A DNA stretch of 11,993 bases from an archaeon. Its GTDB lineage: Archaea; Nanobdellota; Nanobdellia; Pacearchaeales; GW2011-AR1. Within the stretch, counting starts at the first letter, position 1. Each line of letters starts with the position of its first letter. The position numbers and the translations under genes were made by a program. The notes below the pieces were generated by a model. That model was not told the origin of the DNA, searched no databases, and saw only the letters and a program-made list of their open reading frames with translations. The stretch covers positions 1 through 11,993 of the forward strand of contig JAUVHP010000030.1 of assembly GCA_030593225.1 (NCBI GenBank), in the 5' to 3' direction. Shown one piece after another: positions 1-6,542 of this stretch.

Positions 1-897
1 AATACACTTTTTGCTTTAGAATCAGCAACATTAAAAGCAATGGCAAAAGAACAAAAAAAACAGGTCTGGCAAATAATAAATCCTGAATCAAAAAAATTAC
101 CACGTTCAGTTGGAAATTGTATTGGAGGAGGAAAACATTCAGAAACTATAGACAGAAAAAAACCAGATTTCCAAGAATTTTTATTAATTCCAGATTCAAA
201 ATCAATGATAAATTCTTTAGCTGTAAATAAATCTGCAAAAATAAGTGCAGGACAAATTTTACAAACTGAAGATATCAAATTCAAAAAAACAAAAAGTGAT
301 GAAGATGCTTGGATGACATCTCTTGATGATAAAAATGTTTTAGAGGTTTTAAAAAAATCAATAAAATCAAAAATAGATTTAGGTTTAGACATAGCTGCTT
401 CAAGTTTTTACAAACGAAAAAAATACCATTACAAAAATCCAAAATTAGATAGAACTTCTGAAGAACAATTAAACTACCTTTTTAACTTAATAAAAAATTT
501 CAATCTTTTTTATATTGAAGACCCTTTTGAAGAAAATGATTTTGAAAGTTTCACAAAATTACTAAAAAAATTTCCAGACAGATTAATTGTCGGAGACGAT
601 TTAACAGTTACAAATCACAAGCGATTAGAAAAAGCAATAAAAGAAAAAAGTATAAATGCAATTATTGTCAAACCAAATCAAAATGGTTCATTAATGGAAG
701 TTAAAAGAGTTTGCGAATTAGCAAAAAAACATAATATAAAAATTATTTTTTCTCACAGAAGCGGAGAAACAAAAGAAAATATTTTAGCAGATTTGGCCTT
801 TGGATTTCAAGCAGATTTTTTTAAATGTGGAATTACCGGCGAAGAAAGAGAAGCAAAGTTAAATCGATTAGTTGAGATTGAGAAAAGTTTGAAATAA
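1..897 (+). CDS. eno: Enolase (phosphopyruvate hydratase), C-terminal part, 5' end outside window
   Basis: Enolase interconverts 2-phosphoglycerate and phosphoenolpyruvate in cytosolic glycolysis/gluconeogenesis. The frame is open from base 1, so the gene starts upstream; 298 codons are visible, while full enolases have about 410-430 residues. Numbering from base 1, the metal ligands are seen as D131 (in LDIAAS), E173 (YIEDPF) and D199 (VGDDLTVTN). The catalytic lysines are K224 (VKPNQNGS) and K275, with H252 in SHRSGET, and a QEF motif near residue 58 carries the conserved Glu. The archaeal glycine motif GNCIGGGKH lies near residue 38. The usual GDEGG loop is rewritten as SDEDAW (residues 99-104), keeping the acidic pair but losing the glycines. 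In many archaea eno precedes rpsB; here toxin modules and pyrG lie between them. Confidence 0.95.
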   Translation, partial: NTLFALESATLKAMAKEQKKQVWQIINPESKKLPRSVGNCIGGGKHSETIDRKKPDFQEFLLIPDSKSMINSLAVNKSAKISAGQILQTEDIKFKKTKSDEDAWMTSLDDKNVLEVLKKSIKSKIDLGLDIAASSFYKRKKYHYKNPKLDRTSEEQLNYLFNLIKNFNLFYIEDPFEENDFESFTKLLKKFPDRLIVGDDLTVTNHKRLEKAIKEKSINAIIVKPNQNGSLMEVKRVCELAKKHNIKIIFSHRSGETKENILADLAFGFQADFFKCGITGEEREAKLNRLVEIEKSLK

Positions 898-947
898 TTC
901 TAATACCGATACTTTAGAGGCACTCAGTTTAAAGTAGTTGTGTTGAG

Positions 948-1030
948 AAATTGATAACAAAATTTATAAGTTTCAATAATTTGATAAACTTATGGAAGCA
1001 CAAATTAATCCTCAGGAAATAATGCAAAAA
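948..1030 (+). repeat. 5' constant repeat of TA module, copy 1 (83 bp)
   Basis: Bases 948-1030 are identical to 1477-1559 (offset 529). The repeat holds the TATA box, the start codon and the first 13 codons of the antitoxin (MEAQINPQEIMQK). Identity breaks just after codon 13, where the two antitoxins diverge. Confidence 0.95.
963..970 (+). promoter_or_regulatory. TATA box for TA module 1, leaderless
   Basis: TTTATAAG is centred about 26 bases before the antitoxin ATG at 992, which puts the expected archaeal transcription start at or next to the start codon. No Shine-Dalgarno site precedes the gene. The box lies inside the 83-bp repeat and is therefore shared with module 2. Confidence 0.7.
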
Positions 1031-1189
1031 GTGGTTAGATTACAATTAGATATGGAATTTGTTAAAGAATGGATTGAGGATGTTACTTTAACTAGCGACG
1101 ACATTGAGGCTTTAGAGGAAGCTGAAAAGGAATATAAAGAAGGAAAACTTATCTCTCATGAAGAATTAAAGAGAGAACTTGGATTATAA
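992..1189 (+). CDS. Antitoxin of RelE-type module 1
   Basis: This is a 65-residue acidic protein placed directly before a RelE/ParE-like toxin, so it is read as the cognate antitoxin, which would bind and neutralise the toxin and probably repress the shared promoter. The body (residues 20-50) is predicted helical and Glu-rich. The C-terminal segment EGKLISHEELKRELG resembles the C-terminal toxin-binding tail of small RelB/Phd-like antitoxins. The stop overlaps the toxin start by one base (TAATG), implying translational coupling. The first 13 residues are identical to those of the module 2 antitoxin; beyond them 22 of 52 positions match. The DNA-binding family cannot be assigned by eye. Confidence 0.8.
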   Translation: MEAQINPQEIMQKVVRLQLDMEFVKEWIEDVTLTSDDIEALEEAEKEYKEGKLISHEELKRELGL

Positions 1190-1446
1190 TGTTTGAATTA
1201 GATTATTCAAACAAATCAAAAAAATTTCTTAAAAATCTTGAAAGAATTTTATTGCTAAGGATTTTTGAAAAATTGGAAAAATTAAAAGACAATCCAGTTC
1301 CATCTGACGCTAAATTCATTAGAAGAGAAGATAATGACAAAACTTTCAGAGTGAGAGTTGGAGGAATTAGAATCCTTTACAAAATCAAAGACCACAAAAA
1401 ATTAATTGTTATAACAAAGATTGACAAGCGTGAAAGAGTTTATTGA
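1189..1446 (+). CDS. RelE/ParE-superfamily toxin, module 1
   Basis: This is an 85-residue basic protein of the usual RelE/ParE size. Family hallmarks are the N-terminal helices with KFLKNLERILLLRI (residues 12-25), the central strand FRVRVGGIRILYKI (about residues 53-66), and the C-terminal strand ending IDKRERVY, where RelE toxins carry catalytic Arg and Tyr. RelE members cleave ribosome-bound mRNA and ParE members inhibit gyrase; the C-terminal R..Y pair fits an mRNA interferase, but this is an inference. The gene starts at the last base of the antitoxin stop. Its final 8 codons and 14 bases after the stop are identical to those of module 2. Confidence 0.85.
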   Translation: MFELDYSNKSKKFLKNLERILLLRIFEKLEKLKDNPVPSDAKFIRREDNDKTFRVRVGGIRILYKIKDHKKLIVITKIDKRERVY

Positions 1447-1460
1447 ATTTTTATTTATCA
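1420..1460 (+). repeat. 3' constant repeat of TA module, copy 1 (41 bp)
   Basis: Bases 1420-1460 are identical to 1946-1986. The repeat covers the last toxin codons (IDKRERVY), the TGA stop and 14 bases beyond. In copy 2 its last three bases (TCA) form the pyrG stop codon on the other strand. Confidence 0.95.
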
Positions 1461-1476
1461 TCATCTTAATGTGAAA

Positions 1477-1559
1477 AAATTGATAACAAAATTTATAAGT
1501 TTCAATAATTTGATAAACTTATGGAAGCACAAATTAATCCTCAGGAAATAATGCAAAAA
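1477..1559 (+). repeat. 5' constant repeat of TA module, copy 2 (83 bp)
   Basis: This is a perfect copy of 948-1030. It again includes the TATA box, the ATG and 13 antitoxin codons. Confidence 0.95.
1492..1499 (+). promoter_or_regulatory. TATA box for TA module 2, leaderless
   Basis: TTTATAAG is centred about 26 bases upstream of the ATG at 1521, identical in sequence and spacing to module 1. The two modules probably share regulation because the whole promoter is duplicated. Confidence 0.7.
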
Positions 1560-1718
1560 TTGGTTTACCTTCAAACCCAAATTAACTCTTTACGAGAAGA
1601 TTTTGAAGATACTCAGCTTACCGAAGAGGAAATAAAACTTATTGATGAAAGCTTGGTTAATGAAAGAGAAGGAAAATTAATCTCTTCTAAGGAATTAAGA
1701 AGAGAACTTGGAGTATGA
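1521..1718 (+). CDS. Antitoxin of RelE-type module 2
   Basis: This is a 65-residue paralogue of the antitoxin at 992-1189, with the same N-terminus (MEAQINPQEIMQK) and the same C-terminal pattern EGKLIS..EL.RELG, but a diverged middle (35 of 65 residues identical overall). The stop and the toxin start overlap as ATGA (4 bases), a slightly different coupling from module 1. The differing core is where toxin specificity would be expected, so the two antitoxins may not cross-neutralise; that is inference. Confidence 0.8.
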   Translation: MEAQINPQEIMQKLVYLQTQINSLREDFEDTQLTEEEIKLIDESLVNEREGKLISSKELRRELGV

Positions 1719-1972
1719 ATCTTAAAATAGATTATGATAAACAACCAAAAAGATTTCTTAAATCCCAAAACAAAATTCTTGTTAAGAGAATTATGGACAA
1801 AATTGATTTACTTTCTTTAAATTCAGTTTCAACTGACGCTAAAAGAATGCAAGGTCATAAAGAACCAACTTTTAGAATAAGAATTGGAAAATACAGAATT
1901 AATTATAGAATTAATTATGGCACTAACTCAATTGTTATAATTAAAATTGACAAGCGTGAAAGAGTTTATTGA
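1715..1972 (+). CDS. RelE/ParE-superfamily toxin, module 2
   Basis: This is an 85-residue basic protein with the same plan as the module 1 toxin: KRFLKSQNKILVKRI near the N-terminus, FRIRIGKYRINYRI in the central sheet, and the C-terminal KIDKRERVY with the Arg/Tyr residues of the RelE active region. Outside the identical last 8 codons roughly 45% of residues match module 1. The gene ends 11 bases before the converging pyrG stop. The usual role is a growth-inhibiting toxin held in check by the antitoxin; RNase versus gyrase target is not decided by the sequence. Confidence 0.85.
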   Translation: MNLKIDYDKQPKRFLKSQNKILVKRIMDKIDLLSLNSVSTDAKRMQGHKEPTFRIRIGKYRINYRINYGTNSIVIIKIDKRERVY

Positions 1973-1986
1973 ATTTTTATTTATCA
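1946..1986 (+). repeat. 3' constant repeat of TA module, copy 2 (41 bp)
   Basis: This is a perfect copy of 1420-1460. It reaches exactly to the outer base of the pyrG stop codon (1984-1986), so the repeat end and the end of pyrG coincide. Confidence 0.95.
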
Positions 1987-3570
1987 AAATTTATATTCTA
2001 TCGCCGCCTTAATTAATCCACTAAATAAAGGAGCAGGTTTTAACAAACTACTTTTTAATTCAGGATGTGCTTGTGTTGCCACAAAATAAGGATGGTCTTT
2101 GAGTTCTATGAATTCTACTAGAGTATTATCTGGGGACATGCCTGAAAATATTAATCCATTTTCTTGTAATATTTCGTGATAATTTTGATTTACTTCATAT
2201 CTATGCCTGTGGCGTTCAGAAACTTCTGTTGAATTGTAGAGTGCATGGACTTTTGTATTTTCTTTAATTTTTGCAAGATAAGAACCCAATCTCATTGTTC
2301 CGCCTTTTTCACTAATATTTTTTTGACTTTCCAATATATGAATTACTGGATGTTCTGCATTTGGATTTACTTCTGTTGTATTCGCATCTTTTAATTCGCA
2401 AACATTTCTAGCAAATTCAATTACCATCATCTGCAGCCCATAACATATTCCGAGCAAAGGAAGTTTATTTTCTCTGCAATATTCTATAACTTTTATTTTA
2501 CCTTCTGTTCCTCTTGAACCAAATCCTCCTGGAACAATTACTCCAGATACTTCTGTTAAATCAACTTCATTTTCATTACTTGTGTCAATCCATTTTAAAT
2601 TTATTTTTACTGAAAAGTGCGAGGCACAATGATTAAGTGCTTCAATTATACTAGCATAAGAATCTTCAAGATTTGTGTATTTTCCTGCAATTGCAATTGT
2701 TATTTCTTTTTTTGGATTTTCCCTTTTTTCAATAAGTTCCCCCCAAGTGTGCAAATCTGGCTTTATTGGAATGTTTAGTTTTCTTGCTAATAATTGAGAT
2801 ATTCCTTGCTCTTCAAACACAAGAGGAATTTTCGACACATCATTAACATCAATGCCTGTTATTACTTTTTCAGTATCTAAACTACTTGATTTTGCAATTT
2901 TGTTTCTAACATTTTTATTTAACATTTCACTACATCTTGCAATAATTATATCTGGCTCAATTCCTTTTTGCCGAAGAAGACTAATGCTTTGTTGCGTGGG
3001 TTTTGATTTTTGTTCATCAACTCCATAAGGAATAGGAACATAAGTTAAATGAATATATACTACATTTTCTTTTCCTACAACTTGCAATAAATTTTTTACA
3101 GCATCAAGATAAAGTTCATTTTCCATATCTCCAACTGTCCCTCCGATTTCTATTAACACTATTTCTGTTTTACTTTCTTCACCAATTTTTATGAAATGAT
3201 TTTTTATAAAATTTGAAACATGCGGAATCATTTGCACTGTCTGCCCAAGATAATCTCCTCTTCGTTCTTTGATTCTTATTTCTCTAAACACCTTGCCCAT
3301 TGTAAGATTCCAATCTGATTTACAATTTACTCCAAGAAATCGCTCGTAATGTCCAAAGTCCATATCAACTTCTCCCCCGTCGTCAAGAACAAAAACCTCG
3401 CCGTGTTCTGTTGGATTCATTGTTCCAGGGTCAACATTTAGATACCCGTCACATTTAATTGGAATTACCTTATAATCTTTTGACAAAATATTTCCTATGC
3501 TTGCAAGTGCTATACCTTTTCCAAGACCTGAAAGCACACCCCCAGTTATCACCACATATTTCCTTTGCAT
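1984..3570 (-). CDS. pyrG: CTP synthase
   Basis: CTP synthase makes CTP from UTP, ATP and glutamine, the last step of de novo pyrimidine nucleotide synthesis. The 528-residue length is normal. The N-terminal amidoligase domain (about 1-270) shows the P-loop region ITGGVLSGLGKG (residues 8-19), DPGTMNPTEHGEVFVLDDGGEVD with Mg/ATP-binding acidic residues (48-69), and IEIGGTVGDME (140-150). The C-terminal class I glutamine amidotransferase domain (about 287-528) has PGGFGSRG (347-354), the nucleophile C376 in GICYGLQ (commonly GICLGMQ), RHRHRYEVN (453-461), and the catalytic H502/E504 in QAHPELKS. A TATA-like stretch about 26 bases upstream supports this start. It is convergent with the TA cassettes and divergent from rpsB. 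Confidence 0.97.
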   Translation of the reverse strand: MQRKYVVITGGVLSGLGKGIALASIGNILSKDYKVIPIKCDGYLNVDPGTMNPTEHGEVFVLDDGGEVDMDFGHYERFLGVNCKSDWNLTMGKVFREIRIKERRGDYLGQTVQMIPHVSNFIKNHFIKIGEESKTEIVLIEIGGTVGDMENELYLDAVKNLLQVVGKENVVYIHLTYVPIPYGVDEQKSKPTQQSISLLRQKGIEPDIIIARCSEMLNKNVRNKIAKSSSLDTEKVITGIDVNDVSKIPLVFEEQGISQLLARKLNIPIKPDLHTWGELIEKRENPKKEITIAIAGKYTNLEDSYASIIEALNHCASHFSVKINLKWIDTSNENEVDLTEVSGVIVPGGFGSRGTEGKIKVIEYCRENKLPLLGICYGLQMMVIEFARNVCELKDANTTEVNPNAEHPVIHILESQKNISEKGGTMRLGSYLAKIKENTKVHALYNSTEVSERHRHRYEVNQNYHEILQENGLIFSGMSPDNTLVEFIELKDHPYFVATQAHPELKSSLLKPAPLFSGLIKAAIEYKF

Positions 3571-3590
3571 ATTTAATCCCAGATTATTTA

Positions 3591-3600
3591 ACTTTTAAAA
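3591..3600 (-). promoter_or_regulatory. TATA-like element for pyrG
   Basis: Read on the minus strand this is TTTTAAAAGT, centred about 26 bases upstream of the pyrG ATG at 3570. It shares the 112-bp gap 3571-3682 with the rpsB promoter, giving a divergent promoter pair. Confidence 0.55.
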
Positions 3601-3653
3601 ATTATTATTCTCCAACAATATATTTAATTAATTAGATTAATTCTAAGAAAAGT

Positions 3654-3661
3654 TTTATAAA
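3654..3661 (+). promoter_or_regulatory. TATA box for rpsB, leaderless
   Basis: TTTATAAA is centred about 26 bases before the ATG at 3683. No Shine-Dalgarno site is present, so a leaderless transcript is likely. Confidence 0.7.
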
Positions 3662-3682
3662 CCATTTCTTCCCTGATTTCTT

Positions 3683-4528
3683 ATGGCTGATAAAGAAGAA
3701 AAAGTTGAAGAAGAAACTAATGTTAAAGAAGAAATTCAAGAAATTAAAGAAAATTCTAAAGAAGAAAAAGATTTAAAGAAAAAAGCAGAAGCAGAATCTT
3801 TAGCTACTGAAGAACCAAAAAAAGAATTATCTTTAGAAGAAAAGAAAAAAATCCTTTTAGAAAAAGTAAAAAAACTAAAGTCAAAAGTTGATGTAACTGA
3901 AACTTCTGAAGAATTAAAAGAACAAGTTAAAATCAAGAAACGAGACGATATGCTTATTCCTTTAGATGAATATGTTAAGGCAGGAATTTATCTTGGGACA
4001 AAAGTTGTAACACCAGACATGAAACCTTTTATTTACAGAAGAAGAGCAGATGGTTTAGCAATTTTCAATACAGATTTAATCGACGAAAAAATCAAAGAAG
4101 CAATTGAATACTTGAATAAATTTAATGCAGAAGATATAGTTCTTGTTTGCAAAAGACAAGCAGGTTGGAAAGCAGCGAAGATGTTTTCAGAATTAACAGG
4201 CATCAGAGTTTTCACAAAAAAATATCCAGCAGGAATTTTAACAAACACAAACTTAGAAGATTTCTTTGAGAACGAATTAACAATTGTAACAGATTCATGG
4301 TTAGATAAAAATGCACTAAAAGACACATTAAATGTAAAGAAAAAAGTTTTAATGATTTGCGACACAAACAATTTTTCAAAAGGAGCAGATAAAGTAATAA
4401 TCGGAAACAACAAACACCACAAATCTTTAGGAGTTATATTCTATCTTTTAACAAGAGGATTTTGTAAAGCAAAAAAAATTAATGCTAATATTCCAGATTT
4501 GGACTGGTGGGTTGAAGAGAGTAATTGA
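3683..4528 (+). CDS. rpsB: Small-subunit ribosomal protein S2 (uS2) with charged N-terminal extension
   Basis: uS2 binds the small subunit near the mRNA exit side. The conserved core starts near residue 90 (DDMLIPLDEYVKAGIYLGT) and follows the archaeal pattern: FIYRRRADGLAIFN (116-129), QAGWKAAKMF, the YPAGILTNTN loop, LTIVTDSWLDKNAL, and LMICDTNN followed by IIGNNKHHKSL near the C-terminus. The protein has 281 residues, longer than the roughly 200-230 usual in archaea, because about 85 N-terminal residues form a Glu/Lys-rich, low-complexity, probably helical extension. The leaderless-type promoter at this ATG supports including the extension. In related archaea rpsB commonly follows eno; here it has its own promoter. 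Confidence 0.95.
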   Translation: MADKEEKVEEETNVKEEIQEIKENSKEEKDLKKKAEAESLATEEPKKELSLEEKKKILLEKVKKLKSKVDVTETSEELKEQVKIKKRDDMLIPLDEYVKAGIYLGTKVVTPDMKPFIYRRRADGLAIFNTDLIDEKIKEAIEYLNKFNAEDIVLVCKRQAGWKAAKMFSELTGIRVFTKKYPAGILTNTNLEDFFENELTIVTDSWLDKNALKDTLNVKKKVLMICDTNNFSKGADKVIIGNNKHHKSLGVIFYLLTRGFCKAKKINANIPDLDWWVEESN

Positions 4529-4569
4529 TTTTGTTTCTTTTTGGTTTATACTTTGTTATTTCCTTCCTT
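4529..4569 (+). terminator. T-rich transcription terminator after rpsB
   Basis: The strand is strongly T-rich immediately after the rpsB stop (T runs broken by single G or C), the form used by intrinsic termination in archaea without a required hairpin. The rest of the gap to 4675 holds a 7-bp inverted repeat (TAGACAA at 4573-4579, TTGTCTA at 4603-4609) and no gene I can support. Confidence 0.4.
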
Positions 4570-4675
4570 ACATAGACAACTATGCTACAGAAGAAAAGTG
4601 CCTTGTCTAAACGCAAAAATAAATCAAAATTTGGGAAGGGGAGATTGACTTAAAGAGAATAGTTCTGCAAAAACA

Positions 4676-6241
4676 ATGGCAAAACAAACGAATTTAGAAA
4701 GACTAATAAGTTTACACGGAGAAAATCCTAGGACAAGTTATTATAAATATTCTAAAGGATCATTAATGGATTCCTTAGATTTGAAAATTCCAGTAGAAAA
4801 AATATTTAGATTTGAATTGTATCAACCAGAAGAAATTCTAAAAAAGATTGGAGAATTAGATACTAATCCGAATTATTTTATAGAAGATCAAAATACATTA
4901 AGATATTTTATTGAGTCAAAAGAGTTTGATATATTAAGAGATATGTTTCAAGGCTATTGTGGACAATTGTTTGGGATTAATAGTTTATTCAAAAAAACTT
5001 ATTTTAATGATGAAGAAAAAAATACATATGATAACTATTTAATTAATCCTTCTGCTTTAAATCAAATCTTTTGGAATTGTAGTCATCTTTATGGCTCACT
5101 TAAAGATTTTGCTGATTTGACAAATGGGAGTTTTTTGGAAGATATTTCTTCACTTGAAACATTCCAATCTTTAGAAGATATAAGAAAAGAATTTGATTTG
5201 GATATTTATAGTTTAGAAGAAGCTAGGAAAATGGAAGATAAAAGTCTAAATAATTGGGCATCTGATGATGAACAATATATAAATCTAGAAAAAGATGCAA
5301 ATGATTTTTATTTTCAAGAATCCAAAAGACACAATATTCTTTCAAAACTATCCGACTTAAGAACAAACGCAGGGAGAATTCTTACAACCCTTGACTATTT
5401 TATTGGAGTTGCTGGAGGCTTTAGAAAATTAATTCCCAAAGCAAGAGCAGAAGGTTCAGAGATTATTTTCCCATGTCTTAACACAAGTGGAAAAAGAAAA
5501 TTTAAAGTTAACAATACTTTACATCCTATTTTATTCCTAGGAGAAAATAAAGAAAAGAAAAAATATCCAATTAATCTCTCAAGCGATGAGTTTAATTCTG
5601 GAAAAATTATAACTGGAGAAAATGAATATGGAAAGACAATGGCTACTAAAACTCGTGGTGTTATTCAAATTTTTGGACAAGCAAGATGGCCAATTATTGC
5701 AACAGAAGGAGAAATCTCAATGATTGAAGAAATTTTAGCAAATATAGGTGTAACTGAAAATTCTTACGAGGGAGAAAGCACCTATAAGGCAGTAAATGAT
5801 AAAACATATAATTTATTAATTAAAGGGAAAGCAAGGAGCCTAATATTATTTGATGAGCCAACTGGAGGAACTTATAATATAAAAGCAAACACACAAGCAG
5901 AGATATATTTAGATGGGTTGGCAAAGTCAGGAAGTGAATTTTGGATGACAACACACCATTTAAGTCTTGGAAAATATGTTGATAAATATCCCCACTTACA
6001 AGCATTACAAACAGAGGTAATTAATGGAGAACCCACATACAGATTAATTGAGGGAGTATTCGTTCCTACAGAAAAAAATATGATTCTAGATTATTCCAAA
6101 GAAATGATTGCTGAAAATATGGAAGGAAACCTCAAAAGAAGATTTGCTCGTTTGAAGAAAAAGAAAAATCTTAGTGTTGAAGAATTAGAACAAGTAGAAG
6201 CAATTTTGAAATCAATTGAAGATCAAATCTCCAGCAAATAA
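4676..6241 (+). CDS. MutS-family ATPase, divergent, no mismatch-recognition domain seen
   Basis: The C-terminal third is a MutS-type ABC ATPase. The Walker A is GENEYGKT (314-321), a variant of GPNMGGKS. It is followed by the MutS-like stretch IFGQARWPIIATEGEIS and the signature GEST (366-369) that contacts ATP in trans. Walker B is LILFDEP (389-395; MutS has LLDE) followed by TGGT where MutS has GRGT. The H-loop is TTHH (425-428). A HPILFLGENKEKKKYPINL segment before Walker A matches the MutS core entry. The N-terminal 250 residues look helical and may form lever/clamp regions, but I see no FxE mismatch-binding motif, so classical mismatch repair is unlikely. The ending (480-521) is Lys/Glu-rich and possibly coiled-coil. 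The role is unknown; it may act on branched DNA or in recombination. Length is 521 residues. The promoter is weak: CTTAAAG at 4649-4655. Confidence 0.8.
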   Translation: MAKQTNLERLISLHGENPRTSYYKYSKGSLMDSLDLKIPVEKIFRFELYQPEEILKKIGELDTNPNYFIEDQNTLRYFIESKEFDILRDMFQGYCGQLFGINSLFKKTYFNDEEKNTYDNYLINPSALNQIFWNCSHLYGSLKDFADLTNGSFLEDISSLETFQSLEDIRKEFDLDIYSLEEARKMEDKSLNNWASDDEQYINLEKDANDFYFQESKRHNILSKLSDLRTNAGRILTTLDYFIGVAGGFRKLIPKARAEGSEIIFPCLNTSGKRKFKVNNTLHPILFLGENKEKKKYPINLSSDEFNSGKIITGENEYGKTMATKTRGVIQIFGQARWPIIATEGEISMIEEILANIGVTENSYEGESTYKAVNDKTYNLLIKGKARSLILFDEPTGGTYNIKANTQAEIYLDGLAKSGSEFWMTTHHLSLGKYVDKYPHLQALQTEVINGEPTYRLIEGVFVPTEKNMILDYSKEMIAENMEGNLKRRFARLKKKKNLSVEELEQVEAILKSIEDQISSK

Positions 6242-6252
6242 CTTACCCCCTA

Positions 6253-6260
6253 TTTATAAA
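6253..6260 (+). promoter_or_regulatory. TATA box for interrupted toxin gene
   Basis: TTTATAAA is centred about 26 bases before the ATG at 6282, the same geometry as the other promoters in the window. The promoter therefore looks intact although the gene behind it is broken. Confidence 0.6.
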
Positions 6261-6281
6261 TTCTAAAAATTTTTCTAAGTA

Positions 6282-6542
6282 ATGTATAAAATTACTACAC
6301 GAAATAAAAAAGTGAAAAAAATTCTTGAAGAATATATTTTTTTGAAAAAAAGTATCAAAGAAAAAATTAGATTATTGCAACAAAATTCAAGAAAAGAATC
6401 AGGAGCACATCCACTTCACGGAAAATTAACAAAAAAATGAACTTGTTGGCTTGGCTCAAATATAAGAATGATTTATGAGATTGATGACTTTGCCAAAGAG
6501 ATTATTATAGATGCAGTTGGTTCACACAAAATTTATTTTTAA
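6282..6542 (+). pseudogene. RelE/YafQ-like toxin interrupted by in-frame TGA
   Basis: Read through, this is an 86-codon frame of toxin size. It has KVKKILEEYIFLKKSIKEKIRLL helices (about 11-32), HPLHGKL (43-49), then LGSNIRMIYEID (57-68), IIIDAVGSHKIYF at the end. This is the YafQ/RelE pattern, in which a histidine in the final GSH..Y is typical. A TGA at 6438-6440 (codon 53) falls between HGKLTKK and TCWLG, where the family usually has a Trp (W-S-C-x-L-G). A TGG to TGA change would explain it. TGA clearly ends other genes here, so this is most likely a nonsense pseudogene; a sequencing error or rare recoding remain possible. The last bases overlap the stop of the opposing small gene. Confidence 0.75.

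Noticed and set aside
3736..4422. Open frames on the minus strand across rpsB (3736-3936 and 4033-4422)
   Set aside because: They are antisense to a clear S2 gene; their Phe/Ser-rich products are what reverse-reading Glu/Lys codons gives, and they have no promoter.
4570..4612. Small RNA or insertion-site remnant around TAGACAA/TTGTCTA
   Set aside because: A 7-bp inverted repeat with a 23-base loop in AT-rich DNA is weak, and no other structure or gene accompanies it.
5820..6005. Minus-strand frame inside the MutS-like gene
   Set aside because: Antisense shadow of the Walker B region, with no promoter or recognisable protein.
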